A stretch of DNA of 51,582 nucleotides from an uncultured Mycoplasmatota bacterium (GTDB taxonomy: Bacteria > Bacillota_I > Bacilli_A > RF39 > UBA660). Positions 34,684 to 42,267 of this stretch are shown piece after piece. Position 1 is the stretch's first letter. Every line of letters begins with the position of its first letter. The notes beneath the pieces are model-generated. The model did no database searches. It was given only the letters and a program-made list of their open reading frames with translations, and was not told where the DNA came from. The position numbers and the translations under genes were made by a program. The stretch lies in the NCBI GenBank assembly GCA_900549285.1, contig URNW01000007.1, forward strand, positions 1-51,582, in the 5' to 3' direction.

Positions 34684-34890
34684 ATAAAAAAAGATAGCAC
34701 CAAAGGGTGAAAAAATTTCACGGTACCACCTTTTCTTTTACTTAAATTTCTAACGTATCATATACGGGTTTTTAAAAACCAGCTCCCAAGCAACCTTCCA
34801 CTATTTTCAAATGTTCTATTTCACCATCCTAGAACTCTCTTAAAAGATCCAATAATGTACTCCTCTTGTTCATCACTTTTTATACAAGTA
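34684..34890 (-). promoter_or_regulatory. T-box leader of valS
   Basis: The conserved T-box sequence AGGTGGTACCGTG is at 34719-34731. It can pair into a terminator with the arm at 34693-34701 (plus TTTTTTT), or form the antiterminator when uncharged tRNA-Val binds. Upstream stem I elements are seen (GAGGAGTACA, AAGAGAG, GGTGAAATAGAACA). This fills most of the 312-bp gap before valS. A Val specifier codon (GTT or GTG in the 3' side of stem I) is likely, but I could not fix it. Confidence 0.9.
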
Positions 34891-34914
34891 TTCTATCAAA
34901 CTTTAATATATTTT

Positions 34915-37107
34915 TCAACTACTAACTGACTTCAAACCATTACTATCAAAAGTATAAGTTGTATTGGTACTAGTAATGGTAACACTAAATCCCCCATTTA
35001 CTTCTTTAACGCTATAGCTACCACTATAATTTTCAGTTCCAATACTTAAAGATTCTGATAAAGAAAAACTTGGATCATTATATTTATGAATATTAAGCAT
35101 ATTCTTAGAATCAATAACTACATAATAATTATTTTGTAAATCTACATAATTATATGCTCCATCTTCTTCTCTTAATTTATTACCAGAAAAATCATAAACA
35201 TAATATTTACTTCCATCTATTACTTTTAAATACGTACCTACATAATCTACAATACGATATCCATAAGCATCTGTTATTTTTTCACCAACATTACTAAATA
35301 ATTGATAAGTATTACTAGAAGTTCCAACTTCATAATAGTCTCCTAACTTTTCAATTGAAGTATAACTAAAAGCAATTGTTCCAGAAACATGATCACTAAT
35401 ACGAATTAAACCATATTTACCACTTTTATTTTTTGCCATAACATAAGTTGCATCTGTACTTTTAAAACTAATTTTCTTCTCTTTCGTATAGCCTCCACTA
35501 TCTACAGCTGCATAAGTAGCTAGTTTAGCCTTTTTTTCATCTTTTTCTTTTAAATCATAAAGCACAATAGTTGGATTATTTGTATCAATAGTATCTAAAA
35601 TAAATACATATCGCTCATTATAAATAGGAATCCATCCAACACTACTAGACTGATCAACTTCTACTTCATTCTTGCTAAAGAAAGATTCCGTTGCAACAGT
35701 ACAATTAGTTAAATCTGTAGAATTTTTATTAGTACAACTATATTTTCCTAATAAATTAGTTTCTTCTTCATCTTTATAAAAATACAAAACACCATCAAAA
35801 TAATTAATATAACTATAATTAGCACTTATTTTTCCATCTTGTAAATCAATAGACTCTGCTTTTTCTTTTCCATCTTTTGTAAAAGTTACATCTAAAATAT
35901 CATCATGAATTTCTATTTCATATGCTCTTTTTGTTTCAACTAACTTCTTATCTTCGTTATAAACATTTAAAGGATTAAAATAAGAATTCTCAAGAGCAAT
36001 TCCCTCTTCATTATACTTATTATTCTTATAATCGCGAATATAAAGTTTATTACGATCAATAACAACAGCATATTGATCTAATAATTCAATAAAATCATAG
36101 CCATCATCATAAATTAAATTACCTTCGTAATCATATAAATAATAACCACTGTTATTAACAACAATATATTGATCATTATAACTTTTAATTTCATAATTAA
36201 GCCCTTGACTTAAATTCTTTCCTTTTTCATCATAAATATAATAACGATTATTTGTTTTAGCAACTAAGTTGCTATCACTACTAATTCTACCTAAATAATC
36301 ATAAGAAAATTGTAAAACTTCCGTTATTCCTTCACTACTAAAACTAAAAGCTCCATATTTATTTTTATCATTTTTAGCAATAACAAAATCACTATCACTA
36401 AATCCCTTAATTAATGAATAAGTATCTTCCTTTTTTTCATCTTTAATATTATATAAAATAATATTTTCATCCTCTATAGATTCATTATCAAAAACAAACA
36501 CATAATGATTCTGATAAATTGCACTAGGTCTTTCTATTAAAGATTCATCTTCATAAACATTCTTTTCTCCATCAAAGTTATCTTCATTACTATATGGTGA
36601 AACAAAACATAATTCTTCTGATTTATTTTCACATTCATAACTACCAATTTCCTTATCATTTTGATCTAAAAATACTAAAGTACCATCACGATAAATATAG
36701 TTATCTTTCTCTACAATTACTTCTGGAGTATCTGGCTTTTTATCTTCCTTTTTATCATCTTTTAAAATCAAAAATAAAATTAAAGCTATAATAGCTATCA
36801 AAACAAGAACAAAAGAAACTATCACAATAATCTTTTTTCTCTTAGACCAGCTATGCCAAATTTCTTTTAACTTTCTTTTAGGCTTTTTCTCTTTCTTTAT
36901 TTTTTCTTTTTCATTAATTTCTAAAACTTCAGGAATTTCTTCTTTTTGAGGTTCCACTGCATCTTCTCCACTTAAACCAAAAGTAAGTTCATCAGTTAAA
37001 TTATCTTTGCTAATTCCTTCCTCATCAATATTATCAATTGGTGTAGGAATATCATCTACCGCAATATCAAATAAATCTCTAGTTTTCTCTAAGTCATCAT
37101 ATTTCAT
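34915..37107 (-). CDS. Membrane-anchored protein with duplicated WG-like repeat region
   Basis: Function unknown. The 730-aa protein starts at ATG 37107 (AAAGGAG nine bases upstream). It has an acidic cytoplasmic N-terminus of about 70 residues, a basic patch, one membrane helix (about 92-115) and a long external part. The external part is a tandem duplication. Each half has a start like FFS or CFVSPYSNED, an IILYNIKDE or IVLYDLKEK strand, YGAFSF or YGLIRI, a YDYLGR or YTSIEK strand, and YYLYDYEGN or YYVYDFSGN. This looks like beta-propeller or WG-repeat units. It lies alone between valS and the rpmF cluster. Confidence 0.75.
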   Translation of the reverse strand: MKYDDLEKTRDLFDIAVDDIPTPIDNIDEEGISKDNLTDELTFGLSGEDAVEPQKEEIPEVLEINEKEKIKKEKKPKRKLKEIWHSWSKRKKIIVIVSFVLVLIAIIALILFLILKDDKKEDKKPDTPEVIVEKDNYIYRDGTLVFLDQNDKEIGSYECENKSEELCFVSPYSNEDNFDGEKNVYEDESLIERPSAIYQNHYVFVFDNESIEDENIILYNIKDEKKEDTYSLIKGFSDSDFVIAKNDKNKYGAFSFSSEGITEVLQFSYDYLGRISSDSNLVAKTNNRYYIYDEKGKNLSQGLNYEIKSYNDQYIVVNNSGYYLYDYEGNLIYDDGYDFIELLDQYAVVIDRNKLYIRDYKNNKYNEEGIALENSYFNPLNVYNEDKKLVETKRAYEIEIHDDILDVTFTKDGKEKAESIDLQDGKISANYSYINYFDGVLYFYKDEEETNLLGKYSCTNKNSTDLTNCTVATESFFSKNEVEVDQSSSVGWIPIYNERYVFILDTIDTNNPTIVLYDLKEKDEKKAKLATYAAVDSGGYTKEKKISFKSTDATYVMAKNKSGKYGLIRISDHVSGTIAFSYTSIEKLGDYYEVGTSSNTYQLFSNVGEKITDAYGYRIVDYVGTYLKVIDGSKYYVYDFSGNKLREEDGAYNYVDLQNNYYVVIDSKNMLNIHKYNDPSFSLSESLSIGTENYSGSYSVKEVNGGFSVTITSTNTTYTFDSNGLKSVSS

Positions 37108-37175
37108 TCTAGACACTCCTTTATATTAAATAAAGTATACCATATTTTCTTTACTTTTACTAGTAGATTAAACCA

Positions 37176-37200
37176 CAAAAAAAGTTAGATTACTCTAACT
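37176..37200 (-). terminator. Terminator downstream of the DUF1653 gene
   Basis: A 7-bp perfect stem (AGTTAGA at 37183-37189, TCTAACT at 37194-37200) is followed by TTTTTTTG on the minus strand. Confidence 0.82.
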
Positions 37201-37221
37201 AATTTTTACAACTCTATTCTT

Positions 37222-37473
37222 TTAAAATAAGTCTTTTACACTTTTAATATCTTGTAATTCAAAACGATACTTTTGGACTACGTCAGGATACTTTTCATGA
37301 TCTACCTCAGATAAAAACATATCTATTGGCCTAATATATAAACTTAAATCTCCATATAAAGCTCGATAAACAACATATTTTTCTCTAGTTTCACTATGAG
37401 TTGCTATATCTAAAACCAAATATAAATCTCCCTTAAAATGCTTATAAATTGCAGGAAATTGAAGTTCATTCAT
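37222..37473 (-). CDS. DUF1653 family protein
   Basis: An 83-aa protein starting at ATG 37473 with AAAGGAG upstream. It has the family pattern YKHFKGDLYLVLDIATHSET, then VVYRALYG and YIRPIDMFLSEV. Members are small, widespread in Bacteria and of unproven function. A hairpin between rpmF and this gene suggests reduced read-through from the ribosomal protein gene. Confidence 0.85.
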   Translation of the reverse strand: MNELQFPAIYKHFKGDLYLVLDIATHSETREKYVVYRALYGDLSLYIRPIDMFLSEVDHEKYPDVVQKYRFELQDIKSVKDLF

Positions 37474-37491
37474 AAAATTTCTCCTTTTTAA

Positions 37492-37516
37492 ATACAAAAA
37501 GTTAGATATTCTAACT
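37492..37516 (-). terminator. Hairpin terminator overlapping the rpmF stop
   Basis: A 7-bp perfect stem (AGTTAGA at 37500-37506, TCTAACT at 37510-37516) is followed by TTTTTG on the minus strand. It includes part of the rpmF TAG stop. The same arm sequence is used again at 37183-37200. Confidence 0.75.
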
Positions 37517-37706
37517 ATTCTGCATCTTTATTTTCAATTTTGATTACTTCTTCATTTTTATAGTAACCACACTTAGTACATGCACGATGAGGTCTTAAAG
37601 TTGCACCACATTTTGGACATTTAGTCAATGCTCCAACCTCTTTTTTTAAGTGAGTACGACGCATTCTTTTTTTAGTTTTACTTGTTCTTCTAAAAGGAAC
37701 TGCCAT
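37515..37706 (-). CDS. rpmF: 50S ribosomal protein L32
   Basis: A 63-aa ribosomal protein. The start ATG 37706 has GGAG upstream, and the mature protein begins AVPFRRTSKTKKRMRRTH as in all L32. The zinc ribbon is intact (CPKCGATLRPHRACTKCG). It follows yceD by 4 bp, a conserved pairing. Confidence 0.97.
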   Translation of the reverse strand: MAVPFRRTSKTKKRMRRTHLKKEVGALTKCPKCGATLRPHRACTKCGYYKNEEVIKIENKDAE

Positions 37707-37710
37707 GTTT

Positions 37711-38196
37711 TCACTCCTTCCTTTCATCCAACAATTTACTTAACTTAGCAAATCTTGGATCAATATTATTATTTTCATTTTCATTTTCACCCAAACTCCA
37801 ACCTTCACCAGAAAGATGAGCATCTTTAGTTAAAGTAAATCTCATGGGTACTTCCAGAACAATATTTTCCCACAAAATCTTCATAATATCAAGTACATTT
37901 TGTGATTTTTGATAAGTTTCTAAGAAAAATTCATCATTTAAGTCATATTCTTCATCAATTTTACTAGTAAAAGAATAGTCTACAGGTTCATTAGTAACAC
38001 TATCAAGAAGAACCATAACCCCAGTAACACTAAGATTTAACACTAACATAGAAATTGAATTAAGAAAAATAGTGCCACTTACATGACAATCTTTTAAATC
38101 CAATATACCCACACTTTTATAAAGCTTTGCATCAACAGTAAAATCTTCATCATAACTTACTGCACCATTACTTAAAATCGCTAAATTAAGTTCCAT
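37711..38196 (-). CDS. yceD: YceD/DUF177 family protein
   Basis: A 161-aa protein of the DUF177 family, almost always next to rpmF and linked to 23S rRNA or ribosome maturation. It shows the LKDCHVSGTI strand, a modified C-x(n)-C region, and the PVDYSFTSKIDEEYDLNDEF segment. The conserved neighbour order supports it more than the weak sequence. Confidence 0.85.
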   Translation of the reverse strand: MELNLAILSNGAVSYDEDFTVDAKLYKSVGILDLKDCHVSGTIFLNSISMLVLNLSVTGVMVLLDSVTNEPVDYSFTSKIDEEYDLNDEFFLETYQKSQNVLDIMKILWENIVLEVPMRFTLTKDAHLSGEGWSLGENENENNNIDPRFAKLSKLLDERKE

Positions 38197-38234
38197 AAAT
38201 AATCACTTCTCTCTAAAAGAAGTATATCATATTT

Positions 38235-39515
38235 TTAAGAAATTGTGTAGGGATTAGAACTAGTACCATCACCAGAAGAAATTATAGCATCACTAGCTAT
38301 ATTAATAACTGGACGTACACCTGGAGTAGTCCAACCTACACCACCATTGTTAAGAAGTTGTCCATTAGAATGTACATAAAATACATCTGCATACTTATTA
38401 TAAAAACCAGATGGAGACATTGTTAAATAAATACGCCCTATATATAGATAATAACTAGAATTGGCTTGCCCATATACTCCTCCTGCCATAGCTACTTCAT
38501 CTGCCGTTATTAATCCTATTGGATTCATTAACGCTTTATTACCCTTACTACTATCATTTACAGTATATAAGTCCAAATTATTACTACATTTTAATGATGG
38601 AATCTTATTATTTGCTAACCTCTCATGTGATATATAATAGAAAATGTTGTTTGATCCACCACTCCACTCATAGCCACCAGCCATTTCCCTATCTCCACAG
38701 AATCCTGCTTCTGTACTAATCTTGCCTTCATAGCTCTTTAAATTATTATTATACCAGTTATCCAATACTCCTTTTATTGTACTACTTGTTGTATTTCCAT
38801 GTTGTTGCCCAGTTGTATACATATATCCTGCATATTCTCCACTATTAGAGTTCGTATTAAAAGCTTGTGAACTATTAATCATTGTACTTTCACCTGTTGT
38901 TGCCGTACTTGTTCCATTATAAATTAATCTAATAGATCCATCTCCATTGATTCTGATAATTCGCCAATAGTATCCTGCAAATCTAACCCAGTTATTACCC
39001 ACTGCTCCTCTAAAGTAATAACTTTCTCCCCAATCATCTTCTGTTTTATATACTCCCTCATCTGTTGTTGCTACACTTGCAAAATTCGGTGTCCCTTCAT
39101 TTACTTTACTATTAGCCAATATCATATCTTTTATAGTTGGCTCTTCTTCAAAATCCAAATAACATTTTGTTCCTTTTGTAGTCATTGGTGTTACAGTTAA
39201 AGTATGGCTTTCACTATCATAACTTAACTTAATATTATTATCTTTTTCATTATTTATTGTACAATAAGACTCACTCGTTAACTCATAATTACCATCAGGT
39301 AAAGTTTCTACATCTCTTCCATTCACTTTAATTGCTACTATATTTAAATCAGCTAAACTATAGTTAATTGTTCCATTTACTAGTGGGATAGATTCTGTTG
39401 TTTTATATTTTGCTTTAGTAAACGTAAGTATTATGGTACTAATTATTGCTACTATTACCATAGCTATTACAATATTTCTTTTTACATGACTTCTCTTTAA
39501 AGTTTCTATTTCCAT
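38235..39515 (-). CDS. Exported surface protein of a paralogous family (copy 1)
   Basis: A 426-aa protein I cannot tie to a studied function. It has a short basic N-terminus, a membrane helix (about 14-35), a small beta domain (about 40-125) and a C-terminal domain of 290 residues with WVRFAGYYWRIIRINGDGS, FCGDRE, PIGLITADEV, TMSP and GVRPVINI; this resembles the DUF6273-like domain in gut bacteria. Four cysteines (in SYCTI, TKCYLDF, GFCGDRE and SLKCSNN) are kept in the second copy at the window end, which suggests two disulfides outside the cell. TTAGGAG precedes the ATG. It is divergent from a double-HTH regulator. Confidence 0.8.
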   Translation of the reverse strand: MEIETLKRSHVKRNIVIAMVIVAIISTIILTFTKAKYKTTESIPLVNGTINYSLADLNIVAIKVNGRDVETLPDGNYELTSESYCTINNEKDNNIKLSYDSESHTLTVTPMTTKGTKCYLDFEEEPTIKDMILANSKVNEGTPNFASVATTDEGVYKTEDDWGESYYFRGAVGNNWVRFAGYYWRIIRINGDGSIRLIYNGTSTATTGESTMINSSQAFNTNSNSGEYAGYMYTTGQQHGNTTSSTIKGVLDNWYNNNLKSYEGKISTEAGFCGDREMAGGYEWSGGSNNIFYYISHERLANNKIPSLKCSNNLDLYTVNDSSKGNKALMNPIGLITADEVAMAGGVYGQANSSYYLYIGRIYLTMSPSGFYNKYADVFYVHSNGQLLNNGGVGWTTPGVRPVINIASDAIISSGDGTSSNPYTIS

Positions 39516-39545
39516 ATTATTGCTCCTAACATGATGCTAGGCTTC

Positions 39546-39625
39546 ATTTTAATTTACATTAAAATAATCTATCATATATCTATGATAATTTTCCTAGCTT
39601 ATAGTTAAATTATAAATATAGCTAG
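39546..39625. promoter_or_regulatory. Cluster of inverted repeats between the surface-protein and double-HTH genes
   Basis: Three palindromes lie in the 195-bp divergent spacer: ATTTTAAT/ATTAAAAT (39546-39565, 4-nt gap), ATCATA/TATGAT (39571-39586, 4-nt gap) and CTAGCT/AGCTAG (39594-39625, wide gap). They are candidate operators for the XRE-type regulator. All are AT-rich, so chance is possible for each alone. Confidence 0.4.
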
Positions 39626-39710
39626 ATTAAAAGTCAAGAAAAATATCAATATTACCCTAGTTAAATAATTTAAAAAGTTTATCATGAGAAAATTATATTG
39701 GTGAAAAATT

Positions 39711-40169
39711 ATGATATATAGTGAAAGATTAAAATATCTACGAGAAGAACAAGAAATAACTCAAAATGAATTAGCTAATCTTCTTCAAATACATTTTGCT
39801 ACCTACAGTCAATTTGAAAGAGAATACACAATAATCCCTATTAAAAAACTAAATATTTTAGCAAACTTTTTCCATGTTTCAATTGATTACTTATTTGGCT
39901 TTACAAGCATAAAACAATACAACAATTCTAAAAGAGAAATTAATTTAAACATTTCTGGCGAAAGATTAAAAGAATTTCGCAAAGAAAATAAAATTACTCA
40001 AGTAAAATTAGCTAACGTACTAAATACAACTCAATCAAACATTGTAGGTTATGAAAAAGGAAAATTTATAATTGCTACACCTTATCTATATACTATATGC
40101 AAAAAATATAATATCTCTGCTGACTACCTCTTAGGAAAAACAGACACTCCTAAATACCTAAATAAATAG
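39711..40169 (+). CDS. Double XRE-type HTH regulator
   Basis: A 152-aa protein made of two complete Cro/C1-type helix-turn-helix domains in tandem: residues about 5-65 (ITQNELANLLQIHFATYSQF) and 83-145 (ITQVKLANVLNTTQSNIVGY). Each is followed by the same tail (SIDYLFGFT and SADYLLGKT). The linker is about 17 residues. Such a protein could bind a pair of operators as a monomer. GGTGA precedes the ATG. It is divergent from the surface-protein gene at 38.2 kb, its likely target, with inverted repeats between them. Confidence 0.88.
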   Translation: MIYSERLKYLREEQEITQNELANLLQIHFATYSQFEREYTIIPIKKLNILANFFHVSIDYLFGFTSIKQYNNSKREINLNISGERLKEFRKENKITQVKLANVLNTTQSNIVGYEKGKFIIATPYLYTICKKYNISADYLLGKTDTPKYLNK

Positions 40170-40222
40170 TTTTTTAAGCATGGTCAAATTAGATATATAA
40201 TATATTTGAAATATAAATAAAA

Positions 40223-40250
40223 TTGACATTCTATTTACAATAGATAAAAT
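40223..40250 (+). promoter_or_regulatory. Promoter of tmcAL
   Basis: TTGACA (40223-40228) and TAAAAT (40245-40250) have a 16-nt spacer, about 65 nt upstream of the start codon. Confidence 0.6.
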
Positions 40251-40314
40251 AATCAATTTGATTAAATATTCAAAATACCGTTTTTCTGATATACTTAAAT
40301 AAGGTGATTATAAA

Positions 40315-41430
40315 ATGGAAGCAGTGGGAATTATTTGTGAATATAATCCTCTACATAATGGACATATTTATCACATAGAACAAGTAAAAAAAAGATTTCC
40401 TGGAAAAGCAATTATTCTAGTTTTAAATGGTTACTTTTTAGAACGCGGAGAAGTAAGTATATTATCTAAAGAAAATAAAACCAAACTTGCTTTAATTTAT
40501 GGAGTTGATTTAGTAGTAGAACTTCCCTTTATTTTTGGAAGCCAAAGTGCTGATATTTTTGCTAATGCTGCCATAAAAATATTAGGATATCTAGGTTGTT
40601 CATATTTAGTATTTGGAAGTGAATCTAATAATATTGAAACATTAAAAAAAGTAGCCAAAATTCAAGATACTCCCCTCTATAATGAAAAAGTGCAAAAATT
40701 ACTTGCAACTGGTATCAATTATCCTACAGCTTTAGCTAAAGCTTTAGAAATTGATGCTGATATTTTTAACCCAAATGATTTACTTGGAATTTCTTACATA
40801 AAAGCGATAAACAATAATAAACTAAATATTACTCCAGTAACCATAAAAAGAACAAGTACTTATCATAGTAAAACTGAAAACTCTAATATCATAAGTGCAA
40901 GTAATATAAGAAATAAATTAAAGCAAGAAGAAAGCATTATAAATTATGTCCCTAAAAAATCTTTAAAGTTAATTGAAAATATTTCTTTAGAAAATCTCTT
41001 TTCTTTTATCAAATATAAAATATTAACAGAACCAAACTTAAATAAATACTTAACAGTAGATGAAGGAATTGAAAACCGTTTAAAAGAAAAAATAACAGAT
41101 TCAAAAAACATAGAAGAATTTATTTTAAACATTAAAACAAAAAGATACACATATAATAAAATTACACGTATGCTAATTCATATCTTAGTTGGATTACCTA
41201 AAGAAATTAATAAAATAGCCAATATCGAATATATAAAAATATTAGGATTTAATAAAAAAGGAAGAACGTATTTACATGAACTAAAAGAAGATTTAGAAAT
41301 ATCCTTAATTCCTATCCCTAATTCATTACAATATAAATATGAACTAATCGCTGCTCAAATATACAGTTTAATTAGTAAAAACAATATAATAACTTATGAA
41401 AAAAGCAATAAACCGATCTTTTTTGAATAG
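40315..41430 (+). CDS. tmcAL: tRNA(Met) cytidine acetate ligase
   Basis: Forms N4-acetylcytidine at the wobble base of elongator tRNA-Met from acetate and ATP. At 371 aa it is slightly short of B. subtilis YlbM. The nucleotidyltransferase core is complete: GIICEYNPLHNGHIYHIE (HxGH), LVLNGYFLERGEVS, DLVVELPFIFGSQSAD and FGSES, then the ISASNIRNKL signature. GGTGAT precedes the ATG. It converges on mutM with a shared bidirectional terminator. Confidence 0.93.
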   Translation: MEAVGIICEYNPLHNGHIYHIEQVKKRFPGKAIILVLNGYFLERGEVSILSKENKTKLALIYGVDLVVELPFIFGSQSADIFANAAIKILGYLGCSYLVFGSESNNIETLKKVAKIQDTPLYNEKVQKLLATGINYPTALAKALEIDADIFNPNDLLGISYIKAINNNKLNITPVTIKRTSTYHSKTENSNIISASNIRNKLKQEESIINYVPKKSLKLIENISLENLFSFIKYKILTEPNLNKYLTVDEGIENRLKEKITDSKNIEEFILNIKTKRYTYNKITRMLIHILVGLPKEINKIANIEYIKILGFNKKGRTYLHELKEDLEISLIPIPNSLQYKYELIAAQIYSLISKNNIITYEKSNKPIFFE

Positions 41431-41442
41431 TTTATTGCTTTT
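41401..41442. terminator. Shared bidirectional terminator of tmcAL and mutM
   Basis: A 13-bp perfect stem (41401-41413 and 41430-41442, 16-nt loop) has T-rich tails on both strands. It holds the last codons and stop of tmcAL and touches the mutM stop (41441-41443), so one element serves two convergent genes only 10 bp apart. Confidence 0.85.
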
Positions 41443-42259
41443 ATTTTTGACAATTTGGACAATAATAAGTACTTCTTCCACCAACTTTAACGTTTATAAT
41501 TTTCGTCCCACAATTTAAACAAGACTGTCCTTCCCGTTTATGAACTTTTAAATTTTGCTGAAAACGACCAGTTACTCCTAAACTAGATGTATAACTACGA
41601 ATTGTTGTACCACCCATTTCAATCGCTTCTTTTATAATTTTACTAGCACCTAGAACAATTCTTTCACATTCCTCTTTTGTAATACTTAAAGCACTCTTTA
41701 AAGGATTCACACAAGCATAAAACAAAACTTCATTGGCATAAATATTACCAAGTCCACTAATAATTGTTTGATCAAGTAATGCTGTTTTAATAGGAATATG
41801 TTTATTTTGAAACTTTTGAAGCAAATAATCTGCAGTTAAAGCTTTCTCTCCAGGTTCTAACCCTTGTTTCTTAATACAATCCGTTTGTTCTAACTCATCT
41901 TTTAAAATCAAACGCATTCTTCCAAACTTCCTTGTATCTGCATATCTTAATGTAGTATCATCATCAAAAATAAAAATTACATGTTCATGTTTATCTTTTT
42001 CATCACTTTTATCTTTAATAAAATATTTACCTTCCATTCTAAGATGTGATAATAAATAATACTTTTCTGTCTCAAAAATAAGCCATTTTCCCCTTCTTTT
42101 AATATCAATAAAAGATTCACAAACTAAATTTTTTTTAAATGATTCTATATTACTTTCAATCATTGATTCATAATAAACTTGAATCATTTTTATTTTCTTA
42201 TGTAATATTCTTTTCTTTAAAGTATTTCTAACTGTTTCTACTTCTGCAATTTCTGGCAT
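41441..42259 (-). CDS. mutM: Formamidopyrimidine-DNA glycosylase
   Basis: Removes 8-oxoguanine and formamidopyrimidines and cuts the strand. The 272-aa protein has the N-terminal PEIAEVETVR (catalytic Pro and Glu), the H2TH region (LLDQTIISGLGNIYANEVLF) and the C-terminal zinc finger (CLNCGTKI and YYCPNC). Its start is 8 bp after the polA stop, the usual polA-mutM operon. GTAGGTGAA precedes the ATG. Confidence 0.95.
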   Translation of the reverse strand: MPEIAEVETVRNTLKKRILHKKIKMIQVYYESMIESNIESFKKNLVCESFIDIKRRGKWLIFETEKYYLLSHLRMEGKYFIKDKSDEKDKHEHVIFIFDDDTTLRYADTRKFGRMRLILKDELEQTDCIKKQGLEPGEKALTADYLLQKFQNKHIPIKTALLDQTIISGLGNIYANEVLFYACVNPLKSALSITKEECERIVLGASKIIKEAIEMGGTTIRSYTSSLGVTGRFQQNLKVHKREGQSCLNCGTKIINVKVGGRSTYYCPNCQK

Positions 42260-42267
42260 AATTTCAC

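Noticed and set aside
38720..39520. Repetitive Asn/Ser/Thr-rich stretches in the surface protein as DNA repeats
   Set aside because: No regular unit length or near-identical copies; it is compositional bias of an exported protein.
40180..40215. AT-rich palindrome downstream of the double-HTH gene as operator or terminator
   Set aside because: The pairing is mostly alternating A and T with mismatches and no T run; not distinguishable from background.
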